Shown: positions 53,780 through 62,839 of the stretch, piece by piece
Layout: each line of letters starts with the position of its first letter
Position numbering within the stretch: position 1 is the stretch's first letter
NCBI RefSeq assembly: GCF_009740285.1
Contig: NZ_CP046566.1
Span: forward strand, 1,663,501-1,727,500
DNA from: Phnomibacter ginsenosidimutans
GTDB lineage: Bacteria; Bacteroidota; Bacteroidia; Chitinophagales; Chitinophagaceae
Direction: 5' to 3'
Length of the DNA stretch: 64,000 nucleotides
Program-made: the position numbers and the translations under genes
The notes under the pieces: model-generated
Databases searched by the model: none
Told to the model about the DNA's origin: nothing
Seen by the model: only the letters and a program-made list of their open reading frames with translations

Positions 53780-55498
53780 ATGGGCGATACGTTACACATC
53801 AATAAAGGCACTGCCAATACCGACCGTTATTACGATGCCATAGTGGTAGGAAGTGGAATCAGTGGTGGCTGGGCTGCTAAAGAACTGTGCCAAAAAGGAT
53901 TGCGAACACTCGTACTCGAAAGAGGCCGCGATGTGCAACATATCCGCGATTATTCCACTGCTTCCATGAGCCCTTGGGAGTTTACGCACCGGCTCAATTT
54001 GACAAACACTGACCGTGAAGAAAATCCTATTCAAAGCGGCCAGTTTGATGAAAGCACCCGCCAGTTTTTTGTCAACGAAAAAGAGCATCCCTACATTCAG
54101 GAAAAGCCATTTCATTGGGTACGGGGCTATCAGGTTGGCGGCCGCAGTATTACCTGGGGCCGACAGTGCTACCGTCTTAGTGATTTGGACTTTGATGCCA
54201 ATGCTAAAGATGGCATTGCGGTAGACTGGCCTATTCGCTACAAAGACCTGGCTCCGTGGTATGATTATGTAGAAGCCTTTGCCGGCATCAGCGGGCAAGC
54301 CGAAGGCATTCCACATTTACCCGACGGGGTGTTTTTGCCCGCCATGGAAATGAATGTGCTGGAAAAACATTTCAAAGCGCAAATACAAAAGCGTTATCCT
54401 GAAAGATTTGTTACCATTGGTCGTAGTGCCAATCTTACCAAAGGTTGGGAAGGCCGCGGCCCTTGTCAGTACAGAAACTTGTGCATGCGGGGTTGTCCCT
54501 TTGGAGGCTACTTCAGCAGCAATGCAGCTACGTTACCAGCGGCAGCGGCCACCGGCAATTTAACCATGCGCCCCAATGCCATTGTGAAAGAAGTGTTGTT
54601 TGATGCCAAATCTGGAAAGGCTACCGGCGTTCGCATTATTGATACTGAAACCAACAAAACGGAAGCGTTTTTTGCCCGTATTATTTTCCTGAATGCATCA
54701 ACGATTGCTACAACTGCTATTTTGTTGCGTAGCACCAGTGCTGCTTTTCCAACAGGCTTGGGCAACAGCAGTGGTGTAGTTGGCAAGTATCTCATGGACC
54801 ATCATTTCAGAGTGGGAGCAGAAGCACAATTCGATGGTTTTGCAGACCGCTACTACAAAGGCCGCCGGCCCAACGGAATATACATACCTCGCTTTCGCAA
54901 TTTGCCCGACCCCACTACCAAACATGCTGATTTTATCAGGGGGTACGGCTATCAGGGTGATGGCGAACGGCAGGGTTGGAAAGACAAACTGCCGGGTTTG
55001 CCGGGCTTTGGTGCAGCTTTCAAACAACAACTGAGCACTCCTGGTTTGTGGACCATGTGGTTGGGGGCTTGGGGCGAAACATTGCCACAAGAAACCAACA
55101 CCGTTGCTTTGGATAGCACAGAAAAAGACCAGTGGGGTTTGCCATTGGTACGCATTCATTTTGAATTTGGCAGCAATGAGTTGGCCATGCGCAAAGACAT
55201 GAAGGCGAGTGCAGCAGACATGTTGTCGGCAGCGGGTTTCAAAAACATTCATGAATTTGATTACAACTCACCCGGTGGTGCTTGTGTGCACGAAATGGGT
55301 ACGGTACGAATGGGTCGCGATGCCAAAACATCTGCCCTCAATGCATTCAATCAACTGCATGATGTGCCCAATGTGTTCATCACAGATGGCTCTTGCATGA
55401 CTTCTTCTGCATGGCAAAACCCATCGCTAACGTATATGGCACTAACAGCACGTGCATGTGACTATGCAGTGATGCAAATGAAGGCGGGAAAGCTGTAA
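53780..55498 (+). CDS. GMC oxidoreductase D
   Basis: 572-residue paralogue of GMC A and B, intact. FAD loop GSGISGGWAAKELCQKG near residue 22, cysteine pair NLCMRGCPFGGYFSSN, catalytic region GGACVHEMGTVRMGRDAKTSALN and TSSAWQNPSLTYMALTARACD. The first 15 residues (MGDTLHINKGTANTD) have no counterpart in A and B. Pairs with the upstream small subunit; substrate is probably another sugar or glycoside. The next gene, an ABC exporter, is convergent. Confidence 0.9.
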   Translation: MGDTLHINKGTANTDRYYDAIVVGSGISGGWAAKELCQKGLRTLVLERGRDVQHIRDYSTASMSPWEFTHRLNLTNTDREENPIQSGQFDESTRQFFVNEKEHPYIQEKPFHWVRGYQVGGRSITWGRQCYRLSDLDFDANAKDGIAVDWPIRYKDLAPWYDYVEAFAGISGQAEGIPHLPDGVFLPAMEMNVLEKHFKAQIQKRYPERFVTIGRSANLTKGWEGRGPCQYRNLCMRGCPFGGYFSSNAATLPAAAATGNLTMRPNAIVKEVLFDAKSGKATGVRIIDTETNKTEAFFARIIFLNASTIATTAILLRSTSAAFPTGLGNSSGVVGKYLMDHHFRVGAEAQFDGFADRYYKGRRPNGIYIPRFRNLPDPTTKHADFIRGYGYQGDGERQGWKDKLPGLPGFGAAFKQQLSTPGLWTMWLGAWGETLPQETNTVALDSTEKDQWGLPLVRIHFEFGSNELAMRKDMKASAADMLSAAGFKNIHEFDYNSPGGACVHEMGTVRMGRDAKTSALNAFNQLHDVPNVFITDGSCMTSSAWQNPSLTYMALTARACDYAVMQMKAGKL

Positions 55499-55502
55499 AG
55501 AA

Positions 55503-57336
55503 TTATGCAATCAAATCTGATTGCTCATGCAGTTGCTGTTGCCGGTACATGTCGGCATAAGCGCCATTGGCGGCAAGTAAAGCTTCATGGGTTCCTATTT
55601 CCACCACACGGCCGTTGTCTATCACCACAATTTTATCGAAGCTAAACAGGCTGAATATGCGGTGGGTAATGACAATAGCAGTTTTATCGGCCAGGTATTG
55701 TTGCAAGTTTTGCTGAATGGCTTGTTCGGTGCTGGCATCTACGGCACTCAGGCAGTCATCGAGTACAATGAGTGATGCTGGTTTAAGCAATGCTCTGGCA
55801 ATAGAAATGCGTTGCTTTTGCCCGCCACTGAGTGTAACGCCACGTTCGCCTACCACCGTGTCGTATTGTTTCTCGAAGCGATCAATTTCGGTATCAATCA
55901 CAGCCATGCGGGCCGCATTTTTCACATCATCCAGGCTGGCTTCATTGTTGCCAAATCGAATGTTGTTGGCCACGGTATCGCTAAACAAAAATACTTCCTG
56001 CGGCACATAACTGATTTGCTTTCGCAAGGCTTCCAGCGTATAGTCTTTTACATTTTTTCCATTCAGCAGTACTTCGCCTTCGTTGGCATCAAACATGCGA
56101 AACAGCAGCGCCGCCAAACTGCTTTTACCACTTCCTGTTTTGCCAATGATGGCCACTTTTTCACCCGCTTTAATATGCAGGTTAAATGATTGGATGGCTT
56201 GAATGCCGGTATGTTCATAGCGAAATGAAACATTCTTGAATTCCACATCCACCGCAGCAGTGGCAATTTTTTCATCATGCCCTTCGGCAATGTTCGATTT
56301 GTATTGGAGCAATTCGTTCAATCGCTTTTGCGAAGCCGATGCCCGCTGTATCATACTGGCTACCCAGCCAATGGCACTTACGGGAAACGTGAGCATGTTT
56401 ACATACAACACAAACTCAACAATAATGCCTACTTCACTAATCTTTCCATTGAGGAAATACAAGCCGCCAATCATGATGGTGAGCAAGGTGCTGAGGCCAA
56501 TGAGCAGTTGAATAGAAGGGTAGTACACGGCTTCCACTTTGGCTAATCCAATGGCCTGGTCGCGGTACAATTCGCTGTTGCGATTGAAGAAGCCTGCCAT
56601 CTGTTTTTCCTGCACATAACTCTTGATGACCCTAATGCCGCTGTACGATTGCTGCGCATTGCTGGTGAGGTCGCCCAACAGCGATTGTATTTTTTCACTC
56701 TTGTTGTGAATGATTGTGTTGACATAATAAATCACAAACGCCAATATGGGCAGTGGTGCCAGCGTGTACGAAGTGAGCTCGGCATTTTTAGCCAACATGT
56801 TGTACAGCGCAAATACAATAATCGTGATGAGGTTGATGAGGTACATGATAGCCGGACCGGTATACATTCTTACCCGGCTTACATCTTCGGCCATGCGACT
56901 CATCAGGTCGCCAACTGTGTGTTTTTTAAAGAAGCCTGCATCCAGTGTTTGGTAATGTTGAAACACTTCATTTTTCTCGATCAAATTCAATGTGGCGACT
57001 CATCACAATGATGGTTTGCCGCATGAAAAACATGAACACACCACGTATGAGTGCCAGCACCAAAATAGTAACACCGCACATGGTGACGATGCTGCCAAAA
57101 CTCCAGTTCAGTCCTTCCATCCAATCGGTGAAGATGTTGACTAATGGATCGGTTTGGCGGCTGAGCGGACGGGCAGTAGCACCGGGAAGCAGCAGCTGCA
57201 CTTTATCTACCACGTACGCCGTAATCTGTGGCGCCAGAATGGCAAAATAGTTGGAAATGATGATGAACAGCACACCAGCCAACAATCGGTTGCGGTACTT
57301 CCAGAAATATTTATTGACGGCTTGCAGGTGCTTCAT
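55503..57336 (-). CDS. ABC transporter, fused permease-ATPase (frameshifted)
   Basis: Type I ABC exporter half-transporter of about 610 residues. N-terminal frame: MKHLQAVNKYFWKYRNRLLAGVLF, with helices FAILAPQITAYV and ILVLALIRGVFMFFM. The rest continues with the membrane domain (FKKHTVGDLMSRMAEDVSRV) and ATPase: IIGKTGSGKSSLAALLF, LSGGQKQRISIARALL, LIVLDDCLSAVD and VITHR. At about 56975 an A run has one base too many (CGAGAAAAATGAAG), making a stop after FDREK; without it FDRENEVFQHYQT joins. Substrate unknown; resembles MsbA/LmrA-type exporters. Confidence 0.9.
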
Positions 57337-57421
57337 GAGGGCGTAAAGGTATTGGTGCCGATGTTAACGATTTGAAAACCCGCTGTGTTCAACCAGCTGC
57401 TGCCACTTAGATGCGAAAACC

Positions 57422-57429
57422 TACATTTG
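57422..57429 (+). promoter_or_regulatory. Candidate -7 element before the CBS-domain synthase
   Basis: TACATTTG fits TAnnTTTG and is 32 bases ahead of the start codon at 57461. No convincing -33 TTTG at the normal distance. Confidence 0.4.
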
Positions 57430-57460
57430 CCCTTCCCTCAGAACGAAAAAATTGCTTGCT

Positions 57461-58816
57461 ATGGCCTGGAAAAAAAACATTCTCGAAACAATTGGTAATA
57501 CCCCGATGATTCAGCTGAACAAGGTGGTGAAAGACTTTCCTTGTACGGTGCTGGCCAAGGTGGATTATTTCAATCCTGGTAACAGTATCAAAGACCGCAT
57601 GGCGCTGAAAATGGTGGAAGATGCCGAAGCTGATGGCCGGCTGAAACCCGGTGGTACTATTGTAGAAGGTACGAGTGGCAATACAGGCATGGGCCTGGCA
57701 TTGGCTGCTTGTGTAAAAGGCTACAAATGCATTTTTGTAACGACTGATAAGCAGAGTAAAGAAAAGGCTGACATCTTGAAAGCTGTAGGAGCCGAAGTAA
57801 TTGTGTGCCCCACCAATGTGATGCCCGAAGACCCGCGGAGTTATTACAGCGTAGCCAAGCGTTTGGCAACTGAAATACCCAATAGTGTGTACATGAACCA
57901 GTACGATAATTTATCGAACAGGCAGGCACACTACGAAAGCACGGGCCCCGAAATTTGGGAACAAACAGAAGGCAAGATTACGCACCTCGTTTGTACAGCA
58001 GGTACCGGTGGTACCATCGTGGGTACTGCTAAATATTTAAAAGAAAAGAATCCCAACATTCAAATCTGGGCCATTGATGTGTACGGTTCATTGCTTACCA
58101 AATATTTCCGCACTGGTGAGGTGGATATGAATGAAGTACATCCGTACATCAGCGAAGGTTTTGGCGAAGATTTTGTGCCACAGAATTACGATATGAGTGT
58201 GATTGATCACTTTGAACAGGTGACAGATAAAGATGGTGCCGTACAAGCCCGCCGATTGGCCCGTGAAGAAGGATTGTTTTGCGGTTACAGTGCCGGCAGT
58301 TGTTTTCAGGGCTTGCTGCAGTTGAAAGACAGATTGAAAAAGGATGATTTGGTAGTTTGTATTTTTCATCATGGCAGCCGCTATGTAGGCAAAGTATACA
58401 ACGATCAGTGGATGATGGAGCGTGGTTTCCTGGATGTAAAAACCTTTAAAGACATTGTAAGTGGCCGTAGCCGCCAGCGTTTGATAACTGTGCATCCAAG
58501 CGATACTGTTGCTGCAGCTGTAGCGCTGATGCAGCAATACGATATTGAAAATATTCCTGTGATGGAGAACGACCGTAACATTGGTTCGCTCAGTGAGCAA
58601 GGATTGTTCAATAAAATTTTCAGCGATCCCGATTTGAAAAACCAATCTGTTGAGTTTGTGATGGAGCATCCTTATCCAGAAGTTTCCTATGATACGCCTG
58701 TAGAAAGATTGAGCAGTTTAATCACCCGTGAAAATGGTGCCGTATTGTCGAAAGACGAAGCGGGTAGCTATCACATCGTTACCAAGTACGATGTCATCAA
58801 TAGCTTAGCGAAATAA
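57461..58816 (+). CDS. Cystathionine beta-synthase-like PLP enzyme with CBS domains
   Basis: About 451 residues. The N-terminal catalytic domain is of the cysteine synthase/CBS fold: NTPMIQLNKV, PGNSIKDRMALKMV with the PLP lysine, EGTSGNTGMGLALAA, and TGGTIVGTAKYLKEKNP. Residues about 330-450 carry two CBS modules (TVHPSDTVAAAVALMQQYDIENIPVME; VEFVMEHPYPEVSYDTPVERLSSLI). Overall layout is that of cystathionine beta-synthase and could be a cysteine synthase of the same clade. Single gene with its own terminator. Confidence 0.9.
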   Translation: MAWKKNILETIGNTPMIQLNKVVKDFPCTVLAKVDYFNPGNSIKDRMALKMVEDAEADGRLKPGGTIVEGTSGNTGMGLALAACVKGYKCIFVTTDKQSKEKADILKAVGAEVIVCPTNVMPEDPRSYYSVAKRLATEIPNSVYMNQYDNLSNRQAHYESTGPEIWEQTEGKITHLVCTAGTGGTIVGTAKYLKEKNPNIQIWAIDVYGSLLTKYFRTGEVDMNEVHPYISEGFGEDFVPQNYDMSVIDHFEQVTDKDGAVQARRLAREEGLFCGYSAGSCFQGLLQLKDRLKKDDLVVCIFHHGSRYVGKVYNDQWMMERGFLDVKTFKDIVSGRSRQRLITVHPSDTVAAAVALMQQYDIENIPVMENDRNIGSLSEQGLFNKIFSDPDLKNQSVEFVMEHPYPEVSYDTPVERLSSLITRENGAVLSKDEAGSYHIVTKYDVINSLAK

Positions 58817-58838
58817 AATTTCTTCATGTATTGATGTG

Positions 58839-58868
58839 AAAGCGGGTATTGAAAAATATCCGCTTTTT
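58839..58868 (+). terminator. Terminator of the CBS-domain synthase
   Basis: AAGCGGGTATT / AATATCCGCTT stem with loop GAAAA region and five T behind, ending 50 bases before the next start. Confidence 0.75.
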
Positions 58869-58915
58869 ATTTATGTAAAGGCATTGTGTATTGCATCTGT
58901 TGCAAAAACATTGTT

Positions 58916-59713
58916 ATGCGAAAATTGTGGTGGCTGCTGTTGGCAGCTCCAGTAGTTTGGTATGCCTGTACGCAGGCAAGTGCCGAACATCAGCAGGAGC
59001 AAGTATTGCATGCTTCGGGTAAAATGCCTGGAACCATTGCCATCAAACAAACGCCCAATATCAGTACCATTCTTACACCCAAAGGGTTTCAACGTACTCC
59101 TTTAGTAGGACACAGCTTTGGTAGTTGGTTACGCCAGTTGCCACTCCGCAACAACAACACCGTTTATCTTTTCAATGGCAAGCCAAAACCGTATCAATGG
59201 CTGCATCATGCAGTGTTGGATATTCCTATTGGCAAAGAAGATTTGCTGCAATGTGCTGATGCCATTATGTACTGCAGAGCTGCGTATTTGTACAACAGTA
59301 AAACAACGCAAACACTCTCATTTACTGACAATAATGGGAAAGTGTATAGTTGCCCATCAACGTCAACTCAGCAGCAGTTTCAACAGTTTCTGAGGAAAGT
59401 ATATTCTTATTGCAACTCTGCATCTTTAGCCCGTCAAATGAGGCCCATTAAATATGCGCAGCTTCAACCCGGCGATGTTTTACTTCGGGGCGGTTTTCCC
59501 GGGCATGGCGTTTTAATAGTAGATATGTGTCAGAATGCAAAAGGGGAGAAGTTGTACCTGCTGGCACAAGGTTTTATGCCTGCGCAGGATATCCACGTAT
59601 TGAAAAATCTGGAAGACAAATCCATTTCACCTTGGTACATGTTGGATACAACTGCATCCACCATTCAAACACCGCAGTTTTTATTTTATACTTCGGAAGC
59701 AAAAAGGTTTTGA
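58916..59713 (+). CDS. DUF4846 lipoprotein
   Basis: 265 residues. Lipoprotein signal LWWLLLAAPVVWYACTQ with the lipobox cysteine at residue 16. The DUF4846 body has GFQRTPLVGHSFGSWLRQLPLR, DLLQCADAIMYCRAAYLYN, LQPGDVLLRGGFPGHGVLIVDM and YLLAQGFMPAQDIHVLKN. Function unknown; the GDVxxRGGxPGHxVxV block resembles a small NlpC-like or glycan-binding module, but no catalytic residue is sure. The longer start ten codons upstream would not give a signal peptide. Confidence 0.85.
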   Translation: MRKLWWLLLAAPVVWYACTQASAEHQQEQVLHASGKMPGTIAIKQTPNISTILTPKGFQRTPLVGHSFGSWLRQLPLRNNNTVYLFNGKPKPYQWLHHAVLDIPIGKEDLLQCADAIMYCRAAYLYNSKTTQTLSFTDNNGKVYSCPSTSTQQQFQQFLRKVYSYCNSASLARQMRPIKYAQLQPGDVLLRGGFPGHGVLIVDMCQNAKGEKLYLLAQGFMPAQDIHVLKNLEDKSISPWYMLDTTASTIQTPQFLFYTSEAKRF

Positions 59714-59730
59714 GCATCAATAGGTGTTCG

Positions 59731-60147
59731 TTAATCCAGCAAAGACCGAAGCGCCAGCTCATAGCCTTTCAGGCCCAGCCCGATAATGGTGCCTTTGCAT
59801 TTGGCACTTACATGACTGATGTGCCGAAAAGCTTCACGGGCAGCAGTGTTGCTGATATGTACTTCTACTACCGGTGCCTTAATGGCAGCAATGGCATCGC
59901 CCAAAGCCACGGATGTATGTGTATAGCCACCGGGATTGATGATGATGCCATGGGCAGTAAAACCTACTGTATGCAAGTAGTTGATGAGTTCGCCTTCCAC
60001 ATTGCTTTGAAAATATTGAATGTCTACCTGCGGAAACATGGCCCGTAGCTGTTCCAGATAGCTTTCAAAACTTTCGCTGCCGTAAACACCGGGCTCACGT
60101 TTGCCCAGCAAATTGAGGTTTGGTCCGTTGATGATGGCGATTTCCAT
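59731..60147 (-). CDS. aroQ: 3-dehydroquinate dehydratase, type II
   Basis: Third step of the shikimate pathway. Starting at MEIAIINGPNLNLLGKREPGVYG gives 138 residues, the usual size. NGPNLNLLGKREP holds the lid loop; YFQSNVEGELINYLH, IINPGGYTHTSVALGDAI and EVHISNTAAREAFRH give the rest of the active site (Tyr, Asn, His). An upstream start adding 18 residues is not supported. Convergent with the DUF4846 gene and downstream of carA. Confidence 0.95.
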   Translation of the reverse strand: MEIAIINGPNLNLLGKREPGVYGSESFESYLEQLRAMFPQVDIQYFQSNVEGELINYLHTVGFTAHGIIINPGGYTHTSVALGDAIAAIKAPVVEVHISNTAAREAFRHISHVSAKCKGTIIGLGLKGYELALRSLLD

Positions 60148-60172
60148 GCCCGAATGTAAGTGGGTAAGGGCA

Positions 60173-60202
60173 TAAAAAAAATTGACTCCTGATGGAGTCA
60201 AT
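60173..60202 (-). terminator. Terminator of carA
   Basis: ATTGACTCC / GGAGTCAAT stem at 60181-60202 with loop TGAT; on the minus strand seven T follow (60174-60180). It lies 21 bases past the carA stop and 26 bases ahead of aroQ. Confidence 0.85.
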
Positions 60203-60222
60203 TTTCTATGTATATCGGAGCA

Positions 60223-61314
60223 TTACATCATGCTCACAAACTGATCGAACAAGTAGCGACTGTCGTGTGGGCCGGGGGTTGCTTCTGGGTGGTACTGCAC
60301 ACTAAAGAATGGTTTGTCTTTTACCCGGATGCCTTCAATGCTGTCGTCGTTCAAATTCACATGGGTGATTTCGATGTGGTCAGCTTTACGTACAGCTTCG
60401 GGGTCTACACCAAACCCATGGTTTTGTGTGGTGATTTCACTCTTGCCTGTTTGCAGGTTTTTCACCGGGTGGTTGAGGCCGCGGTGACCATGGTGCATCT
60501 TATACGTGGGAATATCGTGGGCCAAAGCCAGCAACTGGTGGCCAAGACAAATACCAAACATGGGCTTTTCGGCCTTGGTCAGTTGTTTAATGGTATCAAT
60601 AGCGTAGTCCATGGCAGCGGGGTCGCCGGGGCCATTGCTGATAAAAATGCCATCGGGGTTAAAAGCCAACACTTCTTCTGCTGTAGTTTTTGCAGGAAAT
60701 ACTTTGGCATATACACCGCGGTCGGCCATGGATTGCAGAATGTTTCTTTTACAACCAAAATCGAGCACTGATACTTTTTTGGGCGCATCGGGATTGCCCA
60801 CAAAATAAGGCGCATCAGTTGTCACGTGTGAAGCCAATTCCAAGCCGCCCATATCAGGAACGGTCTTCATCATTGCTTTCAGTTCTTCTATGCTTGTACC
60901 ATCGCTGCTGATGATGCAGTTCATGGCACCTTGCGTACGGATGTAAGCTACCAATGCACGGGTGTCAATGTTTTCAATGGCTACCACATTGTTTTTTTCG
61001 AGATAGCTCTGGAGTGTATCCTGTGCCATCATACGGCTAAATTGCTCCTCGAGGTTGCGGCCAATGAGTCCTTTGATTTTTACACTTTCACTTTCTACAT
61101 CGGTATCCAATACACCATAGTTGCCAATGTGCACACTATTCATAATCAGCACCTGACCGTAGTAGCTGGGGTCGGTAAATACTTCCTGATAGCCGGTCAT
61201 GCCGGTATTGAAGCAGATTTCACCGGCAGTGGTGCCAATTTTGCCAAAGGCATAGCCATGAAAAACATGTCCATCTTCCAGTAGGAGGATGGCCGGTTGT
61301 GAAGAATGACTCAT
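60223..61314 (-). CDS. carA: Carbamoyl-phosphate synthase small subunit
   Basis: Glutamine amidotransferase subunit that feeds ammonia to CarB for pyrimidine and arginine synthesis. The 363 residues carry an N-terminal domain (LLLEDGHVFHGYAFGKIG, TGMTGYQEVFTDPSYYGQ) and a class I glutaminase domain with GNGPGDP-like FISNGPGDPAAMDY, the nucleophile in MFGICLGHQLLALA and the His-Glu pair in VQYHPEATPGPHDS. carB is not adjacent. No frame problems. Confidence 0.96.
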   Translation of the reverse strand: MSHSSQPAILLLEDGHVFHGYAFGKIGTTAGEICFNTGMTGYQEVFTDPSYYGQVLIMNSVHIGNYGVLDTDVESESVKIKGLIGRNLEEQFSRMMAQDTLQSYLEKNNVVAIENIDTRALVAYIRTQGAMNCIISSDGTSIEELKAMMKTVPDMGGLELASHVTTDAPYFVGNPDAPKKVSVLDFGCKRNILQSMADRGVYAKVFPAKTTAEEVLAFNPDGIFISNGPGDPAAMDYAIDTIKQLTKAEKPMFGICLGHQLLALAHDIPTYKMHHGHRGLNHPVKNLQTGKSEITTQNHGFGVDPEAVRKADHIEITHVNLNDDSIEGIRVKDKPFFSVQYHPEATPGPHDSRYLFDQFVSMM

Positions 61315-61403
61315 GTTGGGGGAAAATTTGCTTGCGATTAATTGGCTGCAAAAGTAATGGAATCAGCTGCAGCACTGTCTTGTTTTTTCGGGATGTGAAG
61401 ATT

Positions 61404-62639
61404 TTATACCAAGCCCACAATCTTATCCCTTACCAACAGGCAGGCACCCTGCAAACCGGCTTTCTCAAACATATCGCTGAGTACCACTTTGGTATCAGAG
61501 TTGACCAAGGTGAGTGAGTGCTGAATCAAAGAGGTTTTTACCGGCAGCAGCAGCGATTCGCCCACCTGACTAAGGGTGCCGCTAAGGATGATGAGTTGCG
61601 GATTAAGCAGGTTAATTGTAACTGCCAGGCCTCGGCCAATTTTACTGGCAATATTGCCAATGCCTTGAATGGCAAGGTTATCACCTTTCTGAATGGCTTC
61701 TACAACGTCTTCAATTTCAATCAGTTTTTTTCTTTCCAGCACCCTTGCCAGTACACTATTGCTGCCGGCTTTCATTTCTGCCTCAATCCATTCTATCAAA
61801 GCCCGGCCGCTGGCTTCAGTTTCCATACAGCCTTTTTTGCCACAAAAGCAAATCTTTTCGTTGTCGAACAAGGGGATATGGCCAAGTTCGCCGGCATAGC
61901 CAGAAGTGCCAAACACCGGTTTGCCGTTTACAAACATGCCCAACGCCATGCCATAGTCCAGGTTGAGGACAAGTACTTCTGAATGAGCGGCATATTTACC
62001 AAAGTGATATTCGCCATAAGCCATTGTGCGGCTATCATTATCCAGGTACACGGGCATGCCAAATTCTTGCTCCAGTGTTTGCTTTACAGGGGCATCCGAA
62101 AAATGGTAAATAGTAAGTATCTCGCCGGTACGTACATTAATGCGACCGGAAATAGATACGCCCATACCCACAATTTTTTCGGCGGGAACGCCCGTCATTT
62201 GAATAAACTGCCGTACCTGATTGACAATTTCCTGCAAGGCTGTTTTGGCTTCTTCAAAAAAGAAGGGTATTTCATAGCTGGCCTTAATCATGGTTTTATC
62301 AAAACCCATTAAGCCAATATTCAGCTTGTATTTTTTAATCTCCAGCCCAATGAAATAGCAGCTGTCGGTAGCCAAGCCGTAAAATGTAGCTTTTCTGCCC
62401 GGTCCTTCTGAGCGTTTGCCTTTGTCGCACACAAAGCCCTCGTCGGCCAGCTCATTCAGCAGTTCTGTGGCTTTTGGTACACTGATATTGAGTGATTCTG
62501 CAATTTCATTGATGGTTATTTCTTCAATGCCACTGAGTTCAGCAATGATGCGTTTGCGTCGGGCATGGTCTTTAAAAGCAACGCCGGTGAGCATTTCTCC
62601 ATTGAAATGACTCAGTATTTTGGTTCTTATTGTAGCCAC
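61404..62639 (-). CDS. ROK-family transcriptional regulator (NagC/Mlc-like)
   Basis: 411 residues. An N-terminal winged helix (ITINEIAESLNISVPKATELLNELADEGFV) is followed by the ROK sugar-binding/kinase-like domain with GMGVSISGRINVRTGEIL, GYAGELGHIPL and the zinc cluster KICFCGKKGCMETEASG. The catalytic-Asp position appears as LDNDSRTMAYGEY, so kinase activity is uncertain. Head-to-head with the NagB-LmbE gene, it is a good candidate regulator of amino-sugar use. Confidence 0.9.
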   Translation of the reverse strand: MATIRTKILSHFNGEMLTGVAFKDHARRKRIIAELSGIEEITINEIAESLNISVPKATELLNELADEGFVCDKGKRSEGPGRKATFYGLATDSCYFIGLEIKKYKLNIGLMGFDKTMIKASYEIPFFFEEAKTALQEIVNQVRQFIQMTGVPAEKIVGMGVSISGRINVRTGEILTIYHFSDAPVKQTLEQEFGMPVYLDNDSRTMAYGEYHFGKYAAHSEVLVLNLDYGMALGMFVNGKPVFGTSGYAGELGHIPLFDNEKICFCGKKGCMETEASGRALIEWIEAEMKAGSNSVLARVLERKKLIEIEDVVEAIQKGDNLAIQGIGNIASKIGRGLAVTINLLNPQLIILSGTLSQVGESLLLPVKTSLIQHSLTLVNSDTKVVLSDMFEKAGLQGACLLVRDKIVGLV

Positions 62640-62684
62640 TTTCGGTTATTTGATGGCAAAAATAAAGATGAAATCGATTTTTGA

Positions 62685-62696
62685 TAAAATATTTTA
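62685..62696. promoter_or_regulatory. Candidate operator palindrome
   Basis: TAAAATATTTTA is a perfect 12-bp palindrome in the 200-base gap between the ROK regulator and the NagB-LmbE gene. AT-rich palindromes of this sort bind NagC/Mlc proteins in other bacteria; binding here is inferred. The rest of the gap (62640-62839) holds no gene. Confidence 0.4.
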
Positions 62697-62839
62697 TTAT
62701 AAACGCCGATTTAAGAAAAAAATCATGTTCAACTATGAATAGTTTTTTACAAATTTGCAACTACATCGGTGCTGTTCCTTAGTTGGAATGAAGTCATTGG
62801 TGTTATTTACTTTTTTGCGTCAATTTATCCTCAGCAACC

